A stretch of DNA of 64,000 nt from Corydoras sp. C115. Taxonomy: Eukaryota > Chordata > Actinopteri > Siluriformes > Callichthyidae. Within the stretch, counting starts at the first letter, position 1. Each line of letters opens with the position of its first letter. This document shows, piece after piece, positions 51,830 through 63,740 of this stretch. Where the stretch lies: contig JAFMOC010000011.1 in NCBI GenBank assembly GCA_019802505.1, positions 3,881,001 to 3,945,000 on the forward strand, given 5' to 3'. The notes under the pieces were generated by a model that was given only the letters and a program-made list of their open reading frames with translations, was not told the origin of the DNA and searched no databases. A program made the position numbers and the translations under genes.

Positions 51830-52168
51830 AATTAATTAGCAAGCCATTTATAACACACGTGATACCAGGAGGAACAACATGTGCTTTTGTAATATATAGA
51901 GGCGTATAGACTATATTATCAGTCAACATTCCCTGTTTTCTAGTGAAAGTAGGAAAACTGGTTGAATTCCAGAACCCATTTTAGCTTGTTTACAGTCTAC
52001 AGAACAACTAAGAACTTAAATCACCATACAGTCCACAATCTCCACCCTTTTACAAAAATCGATACTGTACAGGTCTGACAGTGAAAGTGGCAGCCAATAC
52101 AAAAAGACAAGTACATGTCTTTAAAATAAATTTCAGGTTATGTACATACGCAGTTGGTGAGCCAGTTT
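51830..52168 (-). other. slc2a5: slc2a5 3' flank / 3' UTR
   Basis: No coding similarity. On the minus strand this is the 3' UTR of slc2a5; a candidate AATAAA-like signal (plus-strand TTTATT) is not obvious close to the stop, so the true 3' end is unresolved. Confidence 0.4.
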
Positions 52169-55100
52169 TCAGAAGGCAGTAATTAGCTGCACTTCGTGGT
52201 CTGTTATGGTTGGTTCCTTCATCTTATGCTCTTCACTCTCCACCACAATGTCTACTTTGTTTCTCTTAGCAAACAGCATGCTGATATTCAGGAAGGTGGT
52301 GTTTTTGGTTTCTGGAATGACCACCCAAACGTAGATGAACGTTAGCAGACAGACGAAAGCGAAAATGATGAAGCTGTAAGCACCCAGTCCTTTCTGCAAG
52401 CACATACGAAGATCGTCAGAAATATGGTTTTACTCATTAAATCAGTTTCACTGGCTGCTTTGTAACAATTCTAGGGACAAGCATGACACTAGCAATAAAA
52501 GCCGTGCATTATTACAACAATTATTTTAATTACATCACAAAATAAAACATCGAAACCAGTGTAGGGCTATAGGACTGTGGTTGTCTACTGTGATTAAATG
52601 TGACAGATTTTTAATCCATCTGTATCCTGTCTACCGTCTTATTTTGGGTGATGTACCACTGTGAGGTAAACTGTATGACACGTGACCTGTACAAGTAAAT
52701 AGAACCATAGAACATCCATATACGAGCGGGAGCGGTAGCTCAGTGGTTAGGGCATTGGTTATCAATCTGAAAGTTGGGTTATCAATCTGAAAGGTGGGTT
52801 ATCAATCTGAAAGGTTTAAATCCCAGGTCCACTGAAGTTAACAATGTGGGTCCTTGAGCAAGGCCCTTAACCCTCATTGCTCCAGGGATGCTGTGATTAA
52901 CCCTGTGCTCACCTTGTAAGTCGCTTTGGATAAAAGCTAAATGACCAAAATGTAAATGTAATATATGTATTTTCTGTTTTTGTTAGACAACAGAGATTTG
53001 TTAGAGATGGCTTTGGGAAAGTGAGAAATGGTTAGTATAGTTAATAGTAAAACTAAAACTACTATTTAAGTATCAAATACCATAGTGGTAGATATTCTGC
53101 TTTGTTAGGAAACAACTTAAAAAAGGGATTGGAAAAAATCATGGGGTAAATAATCCTGATTGTTTATACTGCACTTCAGCTGGAGCCTCGGCAACTTACT
53201 GACCCCTGTTGTTTTTTCACTTGTAAGTGGCTTTGGATAAAGTGTCTGTGAAATGACTAAATGTAAATGTAATATACAAATTCAAATAAAAAATAAAACA
53301 ATGAGTATGATGTTTTTTTTTTTTTTTTGAGTCTCTAAATAATATAACAAAAAGGACTTGTAATAAAATTACATAGAAATGTAAATGCTTTAGGTTAAGA
53401 ATTAAAACTGATAATAGCAGGTTGTAGGGCGGCACGGTGGCTTAGTGGTTAGCACGTTCGCCTCTCAGTGCTAGGGATTCCCGGTTGGAATCCCCATCTG
53501 GGTGGAGTTTCCATGTTCTCCCCGTGTCCGCGTGGGTTTCCTCCCACAGTCCAAAAACATGGATCAAGTAAATTGAGTTCTCCAAATTGCTCCATATAGA
53601 GTGTGTATGTGTGAGTGAGTGTGTGCCCAGCGATGGATTGGCGCCCTGTCCTGGGTCTATCTGCCCAGCACCCGAGACGTTTCTCCCCTGGATGGGCATG
53701 GAGAACCCCACCGCCACCCTCATAGAGGATAGAGAGGGAGATAATGAATGAATGAATGAATAGCAGGTTGTTTAGCCTGAATTCTGACCTCTAAAAAGGG
53801 AAAGACCAGGCCAACGGTGAAGTTTGAGAGCCAGTGTACAGAGCCGGCCACCATGAAAGCTGCTGGTCTGGAGGACTGGCGGAATATTTCAGTGGTAATC
53901 ACTGTTGGTATTGGACCTGTATGAGGAAACACCAAAACATATTTTTACTTACACACAGGTGCATTAGGCAGTTCTTGTGTAAAAAAGCAGCAATAAACAC
54001 TTTACAGGAATCACAGAAAGTCTAAATATTTTAGTTTACATTATGTCTACAAGGGTGGCACGGTGGCTTAATGGTTAGCACGTTCGCCTCTCAGCGCTAG
54101 GGATTCCCGGTTCGAATCCCAATCTGGGTGGAGTTTCCATGTTCTCACCGTGTCCACGTGGGTTTTCTCCAGATTCTCCGGTTTCCTCCCACAGTCCAAA
54201 AACATGGATCAGGGTCAATTGAATTCTCCAAATTGCCCCATATAGAGTGTGTTTGTGTGAGTGAGTGTGTGCCCAGCGATGGATTGGCGCCCTGTCCTGT
54301 GTGTATCTGCCCAGCGCCCGAGCTGTTCTCCCCTGGATGGGCATGGGGAACCCCCCCCCCCATGATCCTAATAGAGGATACAGCAGAAGATAATGGATGG
54401 ATGGAATATGTCTACAAGGGTGGCACGGTGGCTTAGTGGTTAGCATGTTCTCCTCTCAGCCTAGGGATTCCCGGTTCGAATCCCCATCTGAGTGGCGTTT
54501 CCATGTCCTCCCTGTGTCCGTGTGTGTTTCCTCCGGGTTCTCCGGTTTCCTCCCACAGTCCAAAAACATGGATCAGGGTCAATTGAATTCTCCAAATTTC
54601 CCCATATAGAGTGTGTCTGTGTGAGTGTGTGCCCAGCGATAGATTGGCACCCTGTCCTGGGTCTATCTGCCCAGCGCCCAAAACGTTCTCCCCTGGATAG
54701 GCATGGGGAACACCACCGCGACCCTAGTAGAGGATAAAGTGGAAGAAAATGGATGGATTATGTCTACATTCTGTTGTTGACATGTAGTCTACATTATGTC
54801 AGCAGCGTTTAAAAGGGTTGCACCTCTTTAAGTCTTTGAATCCTGACCATGTGAATTAGATGACGGCACTTACTTGGACCTATGGCATGGCCGATGACAT
54901 AAATAATGACACAGGCAATGCTGACATAAGGCATCCAGTGGAGAGTCTCCTGTGGGGTCCAGCAGAAGATTACTGTGGTTTTTAACCCACACATACTGTC
55001 CAGACAAACAACTAAATGCGCAGCTTGTTAAATATCCTAAATATTTGCTGGTTCTCTTTAAACCCTACACATATATAAACTTTATGACATCTATAAAATC

Positions 55101-58100
55101 CAATTTTATTTTATTTTTAGTTGTATGTGTACTGTACGTCTGGAAGGATTTACTGGGAAGATTAAAATGAATCTGACTTATAAGTATAGAAATATAAGGG
55201 GATTAATATTACAAGCTGTACCTGCAGGCTGAGAGCTACAGTCAGCATCACGCAGGCTGCACAGCAGATTCCGAATCCAATCAGCAGCAGCAGCTTTCTG
55301 CCAGAGGCTTCGACTATAAACACCTACACAATGGCATAAACACCCAATCTGGCATAATGGCATAACACACAACTATAAACAAAATCACAACAACAAAAAA
55401 AGCCAAATGAACAATAAAAAGCAATAAAACAATAAAACACTTACTGCGGCAACTGTCATGAGGACATTCACAGATCCAGTACCGACAGTCACATACTGAA
55501 CATGGTTATCCTTCACTCCTGCTGACCCAAAGATGCTGTCAGCATAGTAATATATCTAAGGACAGAGTGTTAATAAATTCCTCCTTATTATGACAACCGA
55601 CTGTTTATAAAAATGCACAATTACTTATATCTTATAGGACTGAGTGAACCAATCATCAGTCAAACCAATGAGAATAGTAAATTATTATATATCTAAGTGC
55701 TTTTGATGATTATTTCTGGTATTTTACCATTAAACATTTATTCATCCATCCATCCATTATCCTCCCTATTATACTAGGGTCGCGGGGGGTTCCCCATGCC
55801 CATCCAGGGGAGAACTTTTCGGGCGCTGGGCAGATACACCCAGGACAGGGGGGCAATCTATCGCTGGGCACACACACAGACACACTCTATACGGGGCAAT
55901 TTGGAGAATTCAATTGACTTGATCCATGTTTTTGGACTGTGGGAGGAAACCGGAGAACCCTGAAGAAACCCACGCGGACACGGGGAGAACATGGAAACTC
56001 CACCCAGATTGGGATTTGAACCGGGTATCCCTAGTGTTGAGAGGAGAACATGCTAACCACTAAGCCACCGTGCCGCCCTTGTAAACATTTCGTTCATTTT
56101 TATTAAATAAATGTTATATCCATGTTACTTTTTTATTTCTTTTATCTAATCCCATATTTATAGGGATTCCAAGCTTTGCCTACTCTCGATTACAAAACAT
56201 TATAATTTCAGACATTATCAATCAGCATCCATCCATCAATTATCTTCCGCTTTATCCTCTATTAGGGTTGCGGGGGGGGTTCCCCATACCCATCCAGGGG
56301 AGAACATTTCGGGTGCTGGGCAGATACACACAGGACAGGGCGCCAATCTATCACTGGGCACACACTCACTCAGACAGACACACTCTATATGGGGTAATTT
56401 GAAGAACTAAATTGACCTTCATTCATGTTTTTTGGACTGTGGGAGGAAACCAGAGAACCCAGAGGAAACCCATGTGGACACGGGGAGAACATGGAAATTC
56501 CACCCAGATTGGGATTCGAACCAGGAATCCCTAACGCTGAGAGGAGAACATGCTAACCACTAAGCCACTGTGGTGCCAATGAGCATTGTGAGAAAAATAA
56601 TAATAAAAGTGGATTATTAATCAACCACCTAAATACAGTTTATATTTCTTATCAGAATAATCCTCATTGGTTTGTGTAAACAAATGGCTGAATGTGCCAG
56701 ATTTGTATAAAAGCACTCTGAACATTTCCAGCATACACACATTACCTAACAATAAAAGCACACAATTACAGATTAGTAATGAAGTGATAAAAATGGTTTG
56801 GAAGCAGTGTGGCATAGCTTACAGCATTTACTCCTGAAAGCTGCTGGCCCATGTTTATGATGATGATAGACAGCAGCTGCCAGCGCAGGGAACGAAAGGT
56901 GATGAGTTTGAACACTGAAAGCTGCCCCTCAGCTCGTTCTGAATGCTCCTCCAGCCGCATCTCTCTCAGCTCATCATCTACATTCTCCCAGCCTCTCAGA
57001 AGCTGCAGTGCTGAGGGGCAGATGAACAAAGCATACAGAGGATCTGTGTTTCTCTAAAATGTAAAATGTTCATACAATAAGTGTGTGTTCACAAGAAAAT
57101 TCATAAGAAAATCAGCCACCATGTTCATCAGATGATAACATATTACGTGATAGTAGAAGTGATGATTATGACAAAAATTATTTAAAAAATTGACAAAAAT
57201 TTGAATTATCCCATATCTGTCCAAAACATTCAATTGTACCTTTCCTGGCATTTTTCTCATCACCCCGCTGGATGAGTGTGTAGCGAGGACTTTCGGGGAA
57301 GAAAGGCAGGAGAAGCAATTCAAGGACAGCAGGAATAGCAGTGAGAGCCAGCAGGATAGGCCAGTCTGTGCAAAGGAGAAACCGACAACGTGAGTTTGGT
57401 GATTTGTCTTTCTGTTATTTGCCGAGTTTGAACCATAAATTATGTCCAAAAAGGTTTTTTTGCAAGTTTTTACACTTAACACATTCCTATATAGCTTGGA
57501 CATATTTAAACCTACAATTCAAAGAAAATTGTTTCCACAATATCCATCCATTATCTTCCGCTTTATCCTCTACTAGGGTTGCGGGTGGGTAACGTTTAGG
57601 GAATAACGTTTCGGGCGCCGGACAGATAGACCCAGGACAGGGTGCCAATCTATCTCTGGGCACACACTCACTCACACTCTATATGGAGCAATTTGGAGAA
57701 TTCAATTGACCTTGATCCATGTTTTTGGACTGTGGGAGGAAACCGGAGAACCCGGAGGAAACCCGGGGAGAACATGGAAACTCCACCCAAATTGGGATTC
57801 GAACTGGGAATCCCTGGTGCTGAGAGGAGAACATGCTAACAACCACTAAGCCACCGTGCCACCCTGTTTCCACTATATGCAAGAAAATAAGTAAAATAAA
57901 TTAAATTACATAAATATTAAATATGTATATCAATCTGGGTGGAGGGCGGCACGGTGGCTTAGTGGTTAGCACGTTCGCCTCTCAGCGCTAGGGATTCCCG
58001 GTTCGAATCCCCATCTGGGTGGAGTTTCCATGTTCTCCCCGTGTCCGCGCGGGCTTCCTCCGGGTTCTCCGGTTTCCTCCCATATGCCCCATATAGAGTG

Positions 58101-61100
58101 TGTCTGTGTGAGTGAGTGTGTGCCCAGCGATGGATTGGCGCCCTGTCCTGGGTGTGTCTGCCCAGCGCTCGAAAGGTTCTCCCCTGGATGGGCATGGGGA
58201 ACCCCACCGCGACCCTAATAGAGGATAAAGCGGAAGATAATGAATGAATGAATCTGGGTGGAGTGTGCATGTTCTCCCTGTGGGTATTCTCTGGGTTCCC
58301 TGGTTTCATCCCACAATCCAAAAAACATAGATTCAAGGTAAATTGAATGCTCTGAATTGGTCCATAGTGTGTGTGTGTGAGTGCATGGGCCTAGCGATAG
58401 TTTGGTGCCCTGTCCTGGGTGTATCTGCCCAGCACCCAAAACGCTCTCCCTTGGATGAGCATGAGGAATCCCCCCACCCCATGACCCAAGCAAAGGATTA
58501 AGCGGAACAAAATGAATGAATAAAATATTAAATATGCATACCAATCTGGGTGGATTTTCTCTGGGTTCCCTGGATTAAAACATTGGTTTAAGGAAGATTG
58601 ACTGGACTAAATTGCCCCTTTATAGTGTATGTGTGTGCGCCCAATGTTGTAATAGTTATAGTATGTGTGCCCAATGTTGGATTGGCACCCGGTCCTTGGT
58701 GTATCTGCCCCACGCCTAACACATTCTCCCCTGGATAGGTGTGGGGATCTCCCGGCAACCCTAGTCCCTAGTATAGGATTGGGGAAAATAATGAGATAAG
58801 ATGGATAATGAGATAAGAGGTTAATATCAATGCAATCTTCAAACGATTAAAGGACCTCTACACACTGAGAGTCTGGTGAGCGAGCAAGATAATACTGGCC
58901 TATAGCTATAGCAGCTGTGTAAATGTCAAAGGAACGATATGAAATGTTCTTGTGTTGCACTAAATTCAATTCACTTTATATTGAGTTTAGTAAATCTGAT
59001 TCTTTGTGAAATATGGCTTATGCAACTAAAGCAGTGGGCTCTTATTAAGTGTTTATCAGAAGGATTTAATAAAAGACCCTTCAGTTACTGGCTACTTTGT
59101 AAAATGAGACCAAGTGATATTTTACACCATGAAAACCGTTGCCGTATTATATTACTGACACGATTCTATTTTGCAGTGATCTTATCTTTATATATTTGCT
59201 GTTGGCATTAAACAGTAACAATGTTCATTTCTGTTTGTTTTTTTTAACAGATATACAGTACAATACATTTATCATTTCCATGCCATGACCAAAATATATA
59301 TTTTAAGCAACATTTGAAAGGAATTAGTATTTTTACATTTGGTGTCTTTTCACTTCGTATAATTTAACTTACAATAAAGAAATGTTTTATGGTTCTCTCG
59401 TCAGTTTACGTGTTCAAATGTATAAGAACCATGTCAACTTCGATGTACAGCTATATCACAGAATTATACATAAATTGTATAGAGCTTCTAAGTGTTATTT
59501 ATTTTCCTAAAAAATGACTCTGCTGTGCATGGTGGCCTAGTGGTTGGCATGTTCACCTCTCAGCGCTAGGGATTCCCGGTTCGAATCCCAACCTGGGTGG
59601 AGTTTCCATGTTCTCCCCGTGTCTGTGTGGGTTTCCCCTGGGTTCTCCGCTTTCGTCCAAAAACATGGATCAAGTAAATTGAGTTCTCTATATTTCCCCA
59701 TATAAAGTGTGATTGTGTGTGTGTGTGTGTCTGTGGGTGAGTGTGTGCCCAGTGATAGATTGGCGCCCTGTCCTGGGTGTATCCGCCCAGCGCCCAAAAC
59801 GTTCTCCCCTGGATGGGCATGGGGAACCCCCCCCCCCCCTAGTAGCGGATAAAGCGGAAGATAATGGATGGATGGATGGATGATGCTGTGGTGCGAGGGA
59901 GTGATGAGGCATTAGCGTTGAGTATATAGGTATGATATTAAGACTGCAAAGGGTAATGAATTGAATGGTAGGTGTTACCCAACCCCGCCTTCGGTTCAAA
60001 GGCTCCGCCCCGTCATGCCCTCGCACCACCAACGCCAGATTACTTAATGCCAAAGCAAGTTACATGGGGTTCAGTCACATCAAAGCATCAAACACGGAAA
60101 AGTATTTAACCTGGCCTAAAAAAGTAAAGAACACATTTGTTTAGGTATTGTAATATGTTAATGCTGTTCTCCCCGTGTCCACGTGGGTTTCCTCCGGGTT
60201 TTCCGGTTTCCTCCCACAGTCCAAATTGCCCCATATAGAGTGTGTATGTCTGTGTGAGTGAGGGAGTGTGTGCCCAGCGATAGATTATCTGATAGTCTAT
60301 CTGCCCAGCGCCCGAAACGTTCTCCCCCGCGACCCTGATATAGGATAAAGCGGAAGATAATGGATGGATGGAATATGTTAATGCCATGCATGGCATTTCC
60401 ACCAGCCATCATTCTATATTAAATATGTCATAACTACAGTGTTAATGAAGTCCACTCCTGAGCTTCTAAAATCCTGTTTCCGGGTCTTATTCGTTGCTTC
60501 CACGTTACCCACTTATTTAGCCAATAAACATTAACTGCTTTCTATAGTTACCCTTTGAGTTGCCCAGAATGTTCCGGATGCCGAGCACCTGTGCAGCAAG
60601 AATCCCTATAGTGATGAAAAGTTGTGGAACGATTCCAATAGCTCCTCTTAGGTTTTTAGGAGCCAGTTCACCCAGGTACATTGGTACCACATTGGAGGAT
60701 AGTCCTGAGTTGAGAGGAGCAAAAAATATTAAACCAATGATTAAAAACACCAACATGCATAGTATAAGCCAATCTACTAACCAGCACAGATGCCCACTAT
60801 GATGCGGGCCAGAATAATGATCTCAAATGAGCCCAGAACCTCACTGATTCCCATCATCAGTGCAGGGCAAATCGAGAATATGTTGTTGAACAGCAGAGTA
60901 CCTTTCCTATTAACAGATGTTTGTTAGATGTTTGAATTTTGAAGTTTTATTTGATTTTATTTTATTGTTTACTTCAGATAGCAGAGAAAATGAAAGAGAT
61001 TTTTTGCAGCTGCAGTGTTTTACTTTGTGTGAGGTCATACCTATTAAAGTTACACTTAAAATATACATTTTATTCAAATCATATAAATTAATAGACAATA

Positions 61101-63441
61101 TAGTACATGGGGGCTTAGTGGTCAGCACGTTCGCCTCTCGGTGCTAGGGATTCCCGGTTCGAATCCCCATCTGGGTGGAGTTTCCATGTTCTCCCCGTGT
61201 CCGCGTGGGTTTCCTCTGCGTTTGCCCCATATAGAGTGTGTCTGTGTGAGTGAGTGTGTGCCCAGCGATGGATTGGGGCCCTGTCCTGGGTCTATCTGCC
61301 CAGCGCCCGAGACGTTCTCCCCTGGATGGGCATGGGGAACCCCACCGCGACCCTAATAGAGGATAAAGCAGGAGATAATGAATGAATAGTACATGGGCAA
61401 CATGGTGGCTTAGTGGTTTGCATGTTCGCCTCTCAGTGCCGGGGATTCCCGGTTTGAATCCCAATCTGGATGGAGTTTCCATGTTTCCCCCGAGTCCGCA
61501 TAGGTTTCCTTCAGGTTCTCCCGGTTTCCTCCAACAGACCAAAAACATGGATTAAAGGTAAAATGAATGCTCTAAATTGCCCCATATTTAAATCTGTGTG
61601 AGTGAGTGTGCCCAGCAATAGACGCTCTGGCCTGGGTGTATCTGCGCAGTGCCCAAAACATTCTCCCCTGGATGGGCATGGGGAGAATGTTTCTACCCCA
61701 GTCTACTCCCCGACCCTGGTAGATGATTAGGTGGAAGATAATGAAGAAATGAATGAAAAAACAGCACATTCAGAAGTTGTTTACTTTCAAGGTTGTAATT
61801 TGTAATTGTGAACCTCGGTATCATGGCTTCTTGAAAATATAGGTGATGCTGGCATTGGTTCTAGAGTGTCCACAGCAGCATAAAGTATAGCAGCACGCAA
61901 AAAAATAGGTGTTTGTATTAATTCTGCAATACAAATGTAATGGTTTTGTTCCCCATGTTCATCCAGGGGAGAACATTTTAACTCTGGGCAGATACATCCA
62001 AGACAGGGTGCCAATCCATCACTGGGCACACACTCACATACACACACACACACACACAATATAGAGGCAATTTAGACCAAATCCAAGCAGACACTGGAAC
62101 AACATGGAAACTTTCCCCAGATTGAAATTCGAACCTGGATCCCCAGAGCTGATAGGCGAACGACCCTTATTTTGAAAGTTAATAAAACTGGCCATGACTG
62201 TAAAAGGTGATGATGAGAAACAATGAAAAAAAGAAACAATATTATCTCAGTAGCTGTGTGTGAAATTTACATGTAATCCTTCCTTACTTAATTATGGGGG
62301 AAACGTAAAGAAACACAGTGGAAGAACATCCAAACACCACACATCATGCCTGGTACCACTTTCAAACCCTAATTTTAGAAGCGCACCTTTAACTGACCTA
62401 GGATACTGAGAAGTACATTCTAAACCTAATGATATTATCTTTATCCATCCATCCATTATCTTCCGCTTCATCCTATATTAGGGTCGCGTGGAGGTCCCCA
62501 TGCCCATCCAGGGGAGCGCTGGGAAGATACACCCTGGACAGGGCGCCAATCTATCGCTGGGCACACACTCTCTCACACAGACACGCACACATACACACTC
62601 TATATGGGGCAATTTGGAGAATTCAATTGACCTTGATCCATGTTTTTGGACTGTGGGAGGAAACCGGAGAACCAGGAGGAAACTAACGCGGACACGAGGA
62701 GAACATGGGTACTCCACCCAGATGGGGATTCGAACCGGTAATCCCTAGCACTGAGAGGAGAACGTGCTAACCACTAAACCACCGTGCCACCCTTATTATC
62801 TTTATGTATCTATTAAATCAACCAGTTACCTTCCGAGATTGTTCACCAGCGGTGCCACCATAAGTGAACCAAAGAATCCCCCGAGTGGGTACATGGACAC
62901 GGTCAGAGACCACAACAGCGTTAACATGCTGGGTGTCACAGTCGTGTTACGACTTTCATACACACGGGTGTAAAACTCCTGCATGTCCTGAAAGTCATTT
63001 TGCATACGGATTTGTGAGTTGAACAGTAAATTTATACCAAATACAGGAGCTATAAAAACCAGTGTTCATATTCAGTACCGGTGCAGGGGAGTTGATAACA
63101 GCCACGTTGTAGCCGTACTGAAAAGATGAGCCAAATGCAGAGATCAGAGTCGCAAACGCCAACACAACAGTGAGTTTCTGAAAAAAAAAAAGGGGGTTTG
63201 TTTACATATTGGTAGTTAAACAAGTTTAACATTTCTGACAAATCACTAAAATTAATAGACTTATCTTATGCATAATATAAATAAGTATTTATATTATATT
63301 ATATATTATAACATACTAGTGAACATGGATTTGAATGAACACAATTTACATACAATTTACCTTGAATAAAAAAAAAACAATCACCAACCAGCTGCAACTT
63401 ACCCCTTTTCTTTCCTCCATCTCCACATTTTTCATTTCCAT
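52169..63441 (-). CDS. slc2a5: Facilitative hexose (fructose-type) transporter, GLUT5-like
   Basis: Twelve-helix major-facilitator sugar transporter of the plasma membrane, class II GLUT group. Exons in transcription order: 63441-63403, 63177-63079, 62987-62830, 60906-60782, 60704-60552, 57365-57240, 57010-56823, 55555-55445, 55323-55222, 54949-54874, 53916-53789, 52393-52169; total 1530 nt, 509 residues. Visible: TM1 FGSSFQYGYNVAVINSP, extracellular-loop N-glycosylation site Asn60-Thr-Thr, VNNLGRKGTLLFNN, TM5 VPQLFITIGIL (Gln168), PESPRY (215-220), TM7 GQQLSGVNA (288-296) followed by IYYYAD, TM10 GHAIGPSPIP and PETK (462-465). The position after GPSPIP is Thr397, where class I transporters have Trp and GLUT5 has Ala; this marks class II. 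GLUT7 is the alternative identity, but the QLSGVNA form and overall similarity favour GLUT5. It sits next to ca6 as in human 1p36. Confidence 0.93.
52729..52965 (+). repeat. L2-tail SINE (family B) with internal triplication
   Basis: Forward copy with a tRNA-like head (GCGGTAGCTCAGTGGTTAGG) and the tail CTTGTAAGTCGCTTTGGATA. GGTTATCAATCTGAAAG occurs three times in a row (about 52757-52822), where other copies have one. Lies in slc2a5 intron 11. Confidence 0.8.
53215..53275 (+). repeat. L2-type retroposon tail fragment
   Basis: CACTTGTAAGTGGCTTTGG, ATAAAGTGTCTG and AAATGTAAATGTAA only. Confidence 0.6.
53426..53758 (+). repeat. SINE A, full length, 13-bp target duplication
   Basis: Flanked by AATAGCAGGTTGT at 53413-53425 and 53759-53771, 30 bp from the donor of slc2a5 exon 11. 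Confidence 0.92.
54052..54405 (+). repeat. SINE A, full length (first of a tandem pair)
   Basis: TATGTCTACAAGGG precedes both this copy and the next, and TATGTCTAC follows the second, so three copies of the target sequence separate two SINEs. Confidence 0.9.
54418..54755 (+). repeat. SINE A, full length (second of a tandem pair)
   Basis: Same orientation and same 5' flank as the copy at 54052; (GGAT) tail then TTATGTCTACATTC. Lies in slc2a5 intron 10. Confidence 0.9.
55739..56079 (-). repeat. SINE A, full length
   Basis: Reverse copy in slc2a5 intron 7, (ATCC)n tail subtype. TAAACATTT on both sides suggests a short target duplication. Confidence 0.88.
56228..56577 (-). repeat. SINE A, full length
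   Basis: Reverse copy in slc2a5 intron 7, (ATCC)n tail subtype with TTCCGC and TGACCTTCATTC wording. Confidence 0.87.
57540..57864 (-). repeat. SINE A, nearly full length
   Basis: Reverse copy in slc2a5 intron 5; the CCCCATGCCCATCC block is replaced by GGTAACGTTTAGGGAA. Confidence 0.85.
57945..58250 (+). repeat. SINE A nested in an older SINE A
   Basis: Young forward copy flanked by AATCTGGGTGGAG (57932-57944 and 58251-58263), a sequence that belongs to the body of the older copy it landed in. Confidence 0.9.
58251..58805 (+). repeat. Two diverged, truncated SINE A copies in tandem
   Basis: 58251-58517 and 58518-58805 both begin near CAATCTGGGTGG preceded by ATTAAATATG, implying a local duplication before the younger insertion. 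Confidence 0.75.
58806..59520 (-). other. slc2a5: slc2a5 intron 5, no feature recognised
   Basis: AT-rich intronic DNA. The open frame at 58939-59211 has no recognisable similarity and no splice context. Confidence 0.5.
59524..59880 (+). repeat. SINE A, full length
   Basis: Forward copy with C13 run (the complement of the G-run seen elsewhere) and a (GGAT)n tail, in slc2a5 intron 5. Confidence 0.88.
60165..60371 (+). repeat. SINE A, 5'-truncated, 13-bp target duplication
   Basis: Starts at TGTTCTCCCCGTG without the tRNA head; flanked by AATATGTTAATGC at 60152-60164 and 60372-60384. Confidence 0.9.
61112..61385 (+). repeat. SINE A with internal deletion and target duplication
   Basis: ATAGTACATGGG at 61100-61111 and 61386-61397 flanks it. 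About 70 bp between CCTCTGCG and TTTGCCCC are deleted. Confidence 0.88.
61398..61757 (+). repeat. SINE A, diverged, directly after the previous copy
   Basis: Forward copy starting CAACATGGTGGCTTAGTGG at the end of the neighbour's target duplication. Confidence 0.82.
61945..62165 (-). repeat. Diverged, truncated SINE A
   Basis: Reverse copy missing its 3' tail and part of the middle, slc2a5 intron 3. Confidence 0.72.
62445..62793 (-). repeat. SINE A, full length, 12-bp target duplication
   Basis: Flanked by TATTATCTTTAT at 62433-62444 and 62794-62805, 25 bp from the donor side of slc2a5 exon 3. Confidence 0.9.
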
Positions 63442-63740
63442 TATGCTTTATATTAATGATAATTAATGCCTCGTATAAAGAGCTGAACAAGAGAAAAACA
63501 ACAGCAATTTCTATTACTGCACTTTGGACATTGCCCCCAGTGCTTGCCATTTATGACAGTTTGGTACAGAGATCTGTGATAAAGGCATTTGGACAAATAT
63601 ATCTACTAATTGTACAATTATTTACATTATTAAAGAAACTTAGATTGCTTTATGTCTGACATTTCCATAATTACTGCAATTTTAAAACAGTGCAGCAGGA
63701 TGAGGATTAAGTGACCCTTTTTTAATATAATTATTCACAT
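63442..63740 (-). promoter_or_regulatory. slc2a5: slc2a5 5' flank
   Basis: AT-rich DNA upstream of the start codon at 63441. No TATA box or CpG enrichment is evident; a 5' untranslated exon further out is possible but not visible. Confidence 0.35.

Noticed and set aside
58939..59211. Possible small protein of 90 codons in slc2a5 intron 5
   Set aside because: No recognisable motif, no conserved codon pattern and no splice or promoter context.
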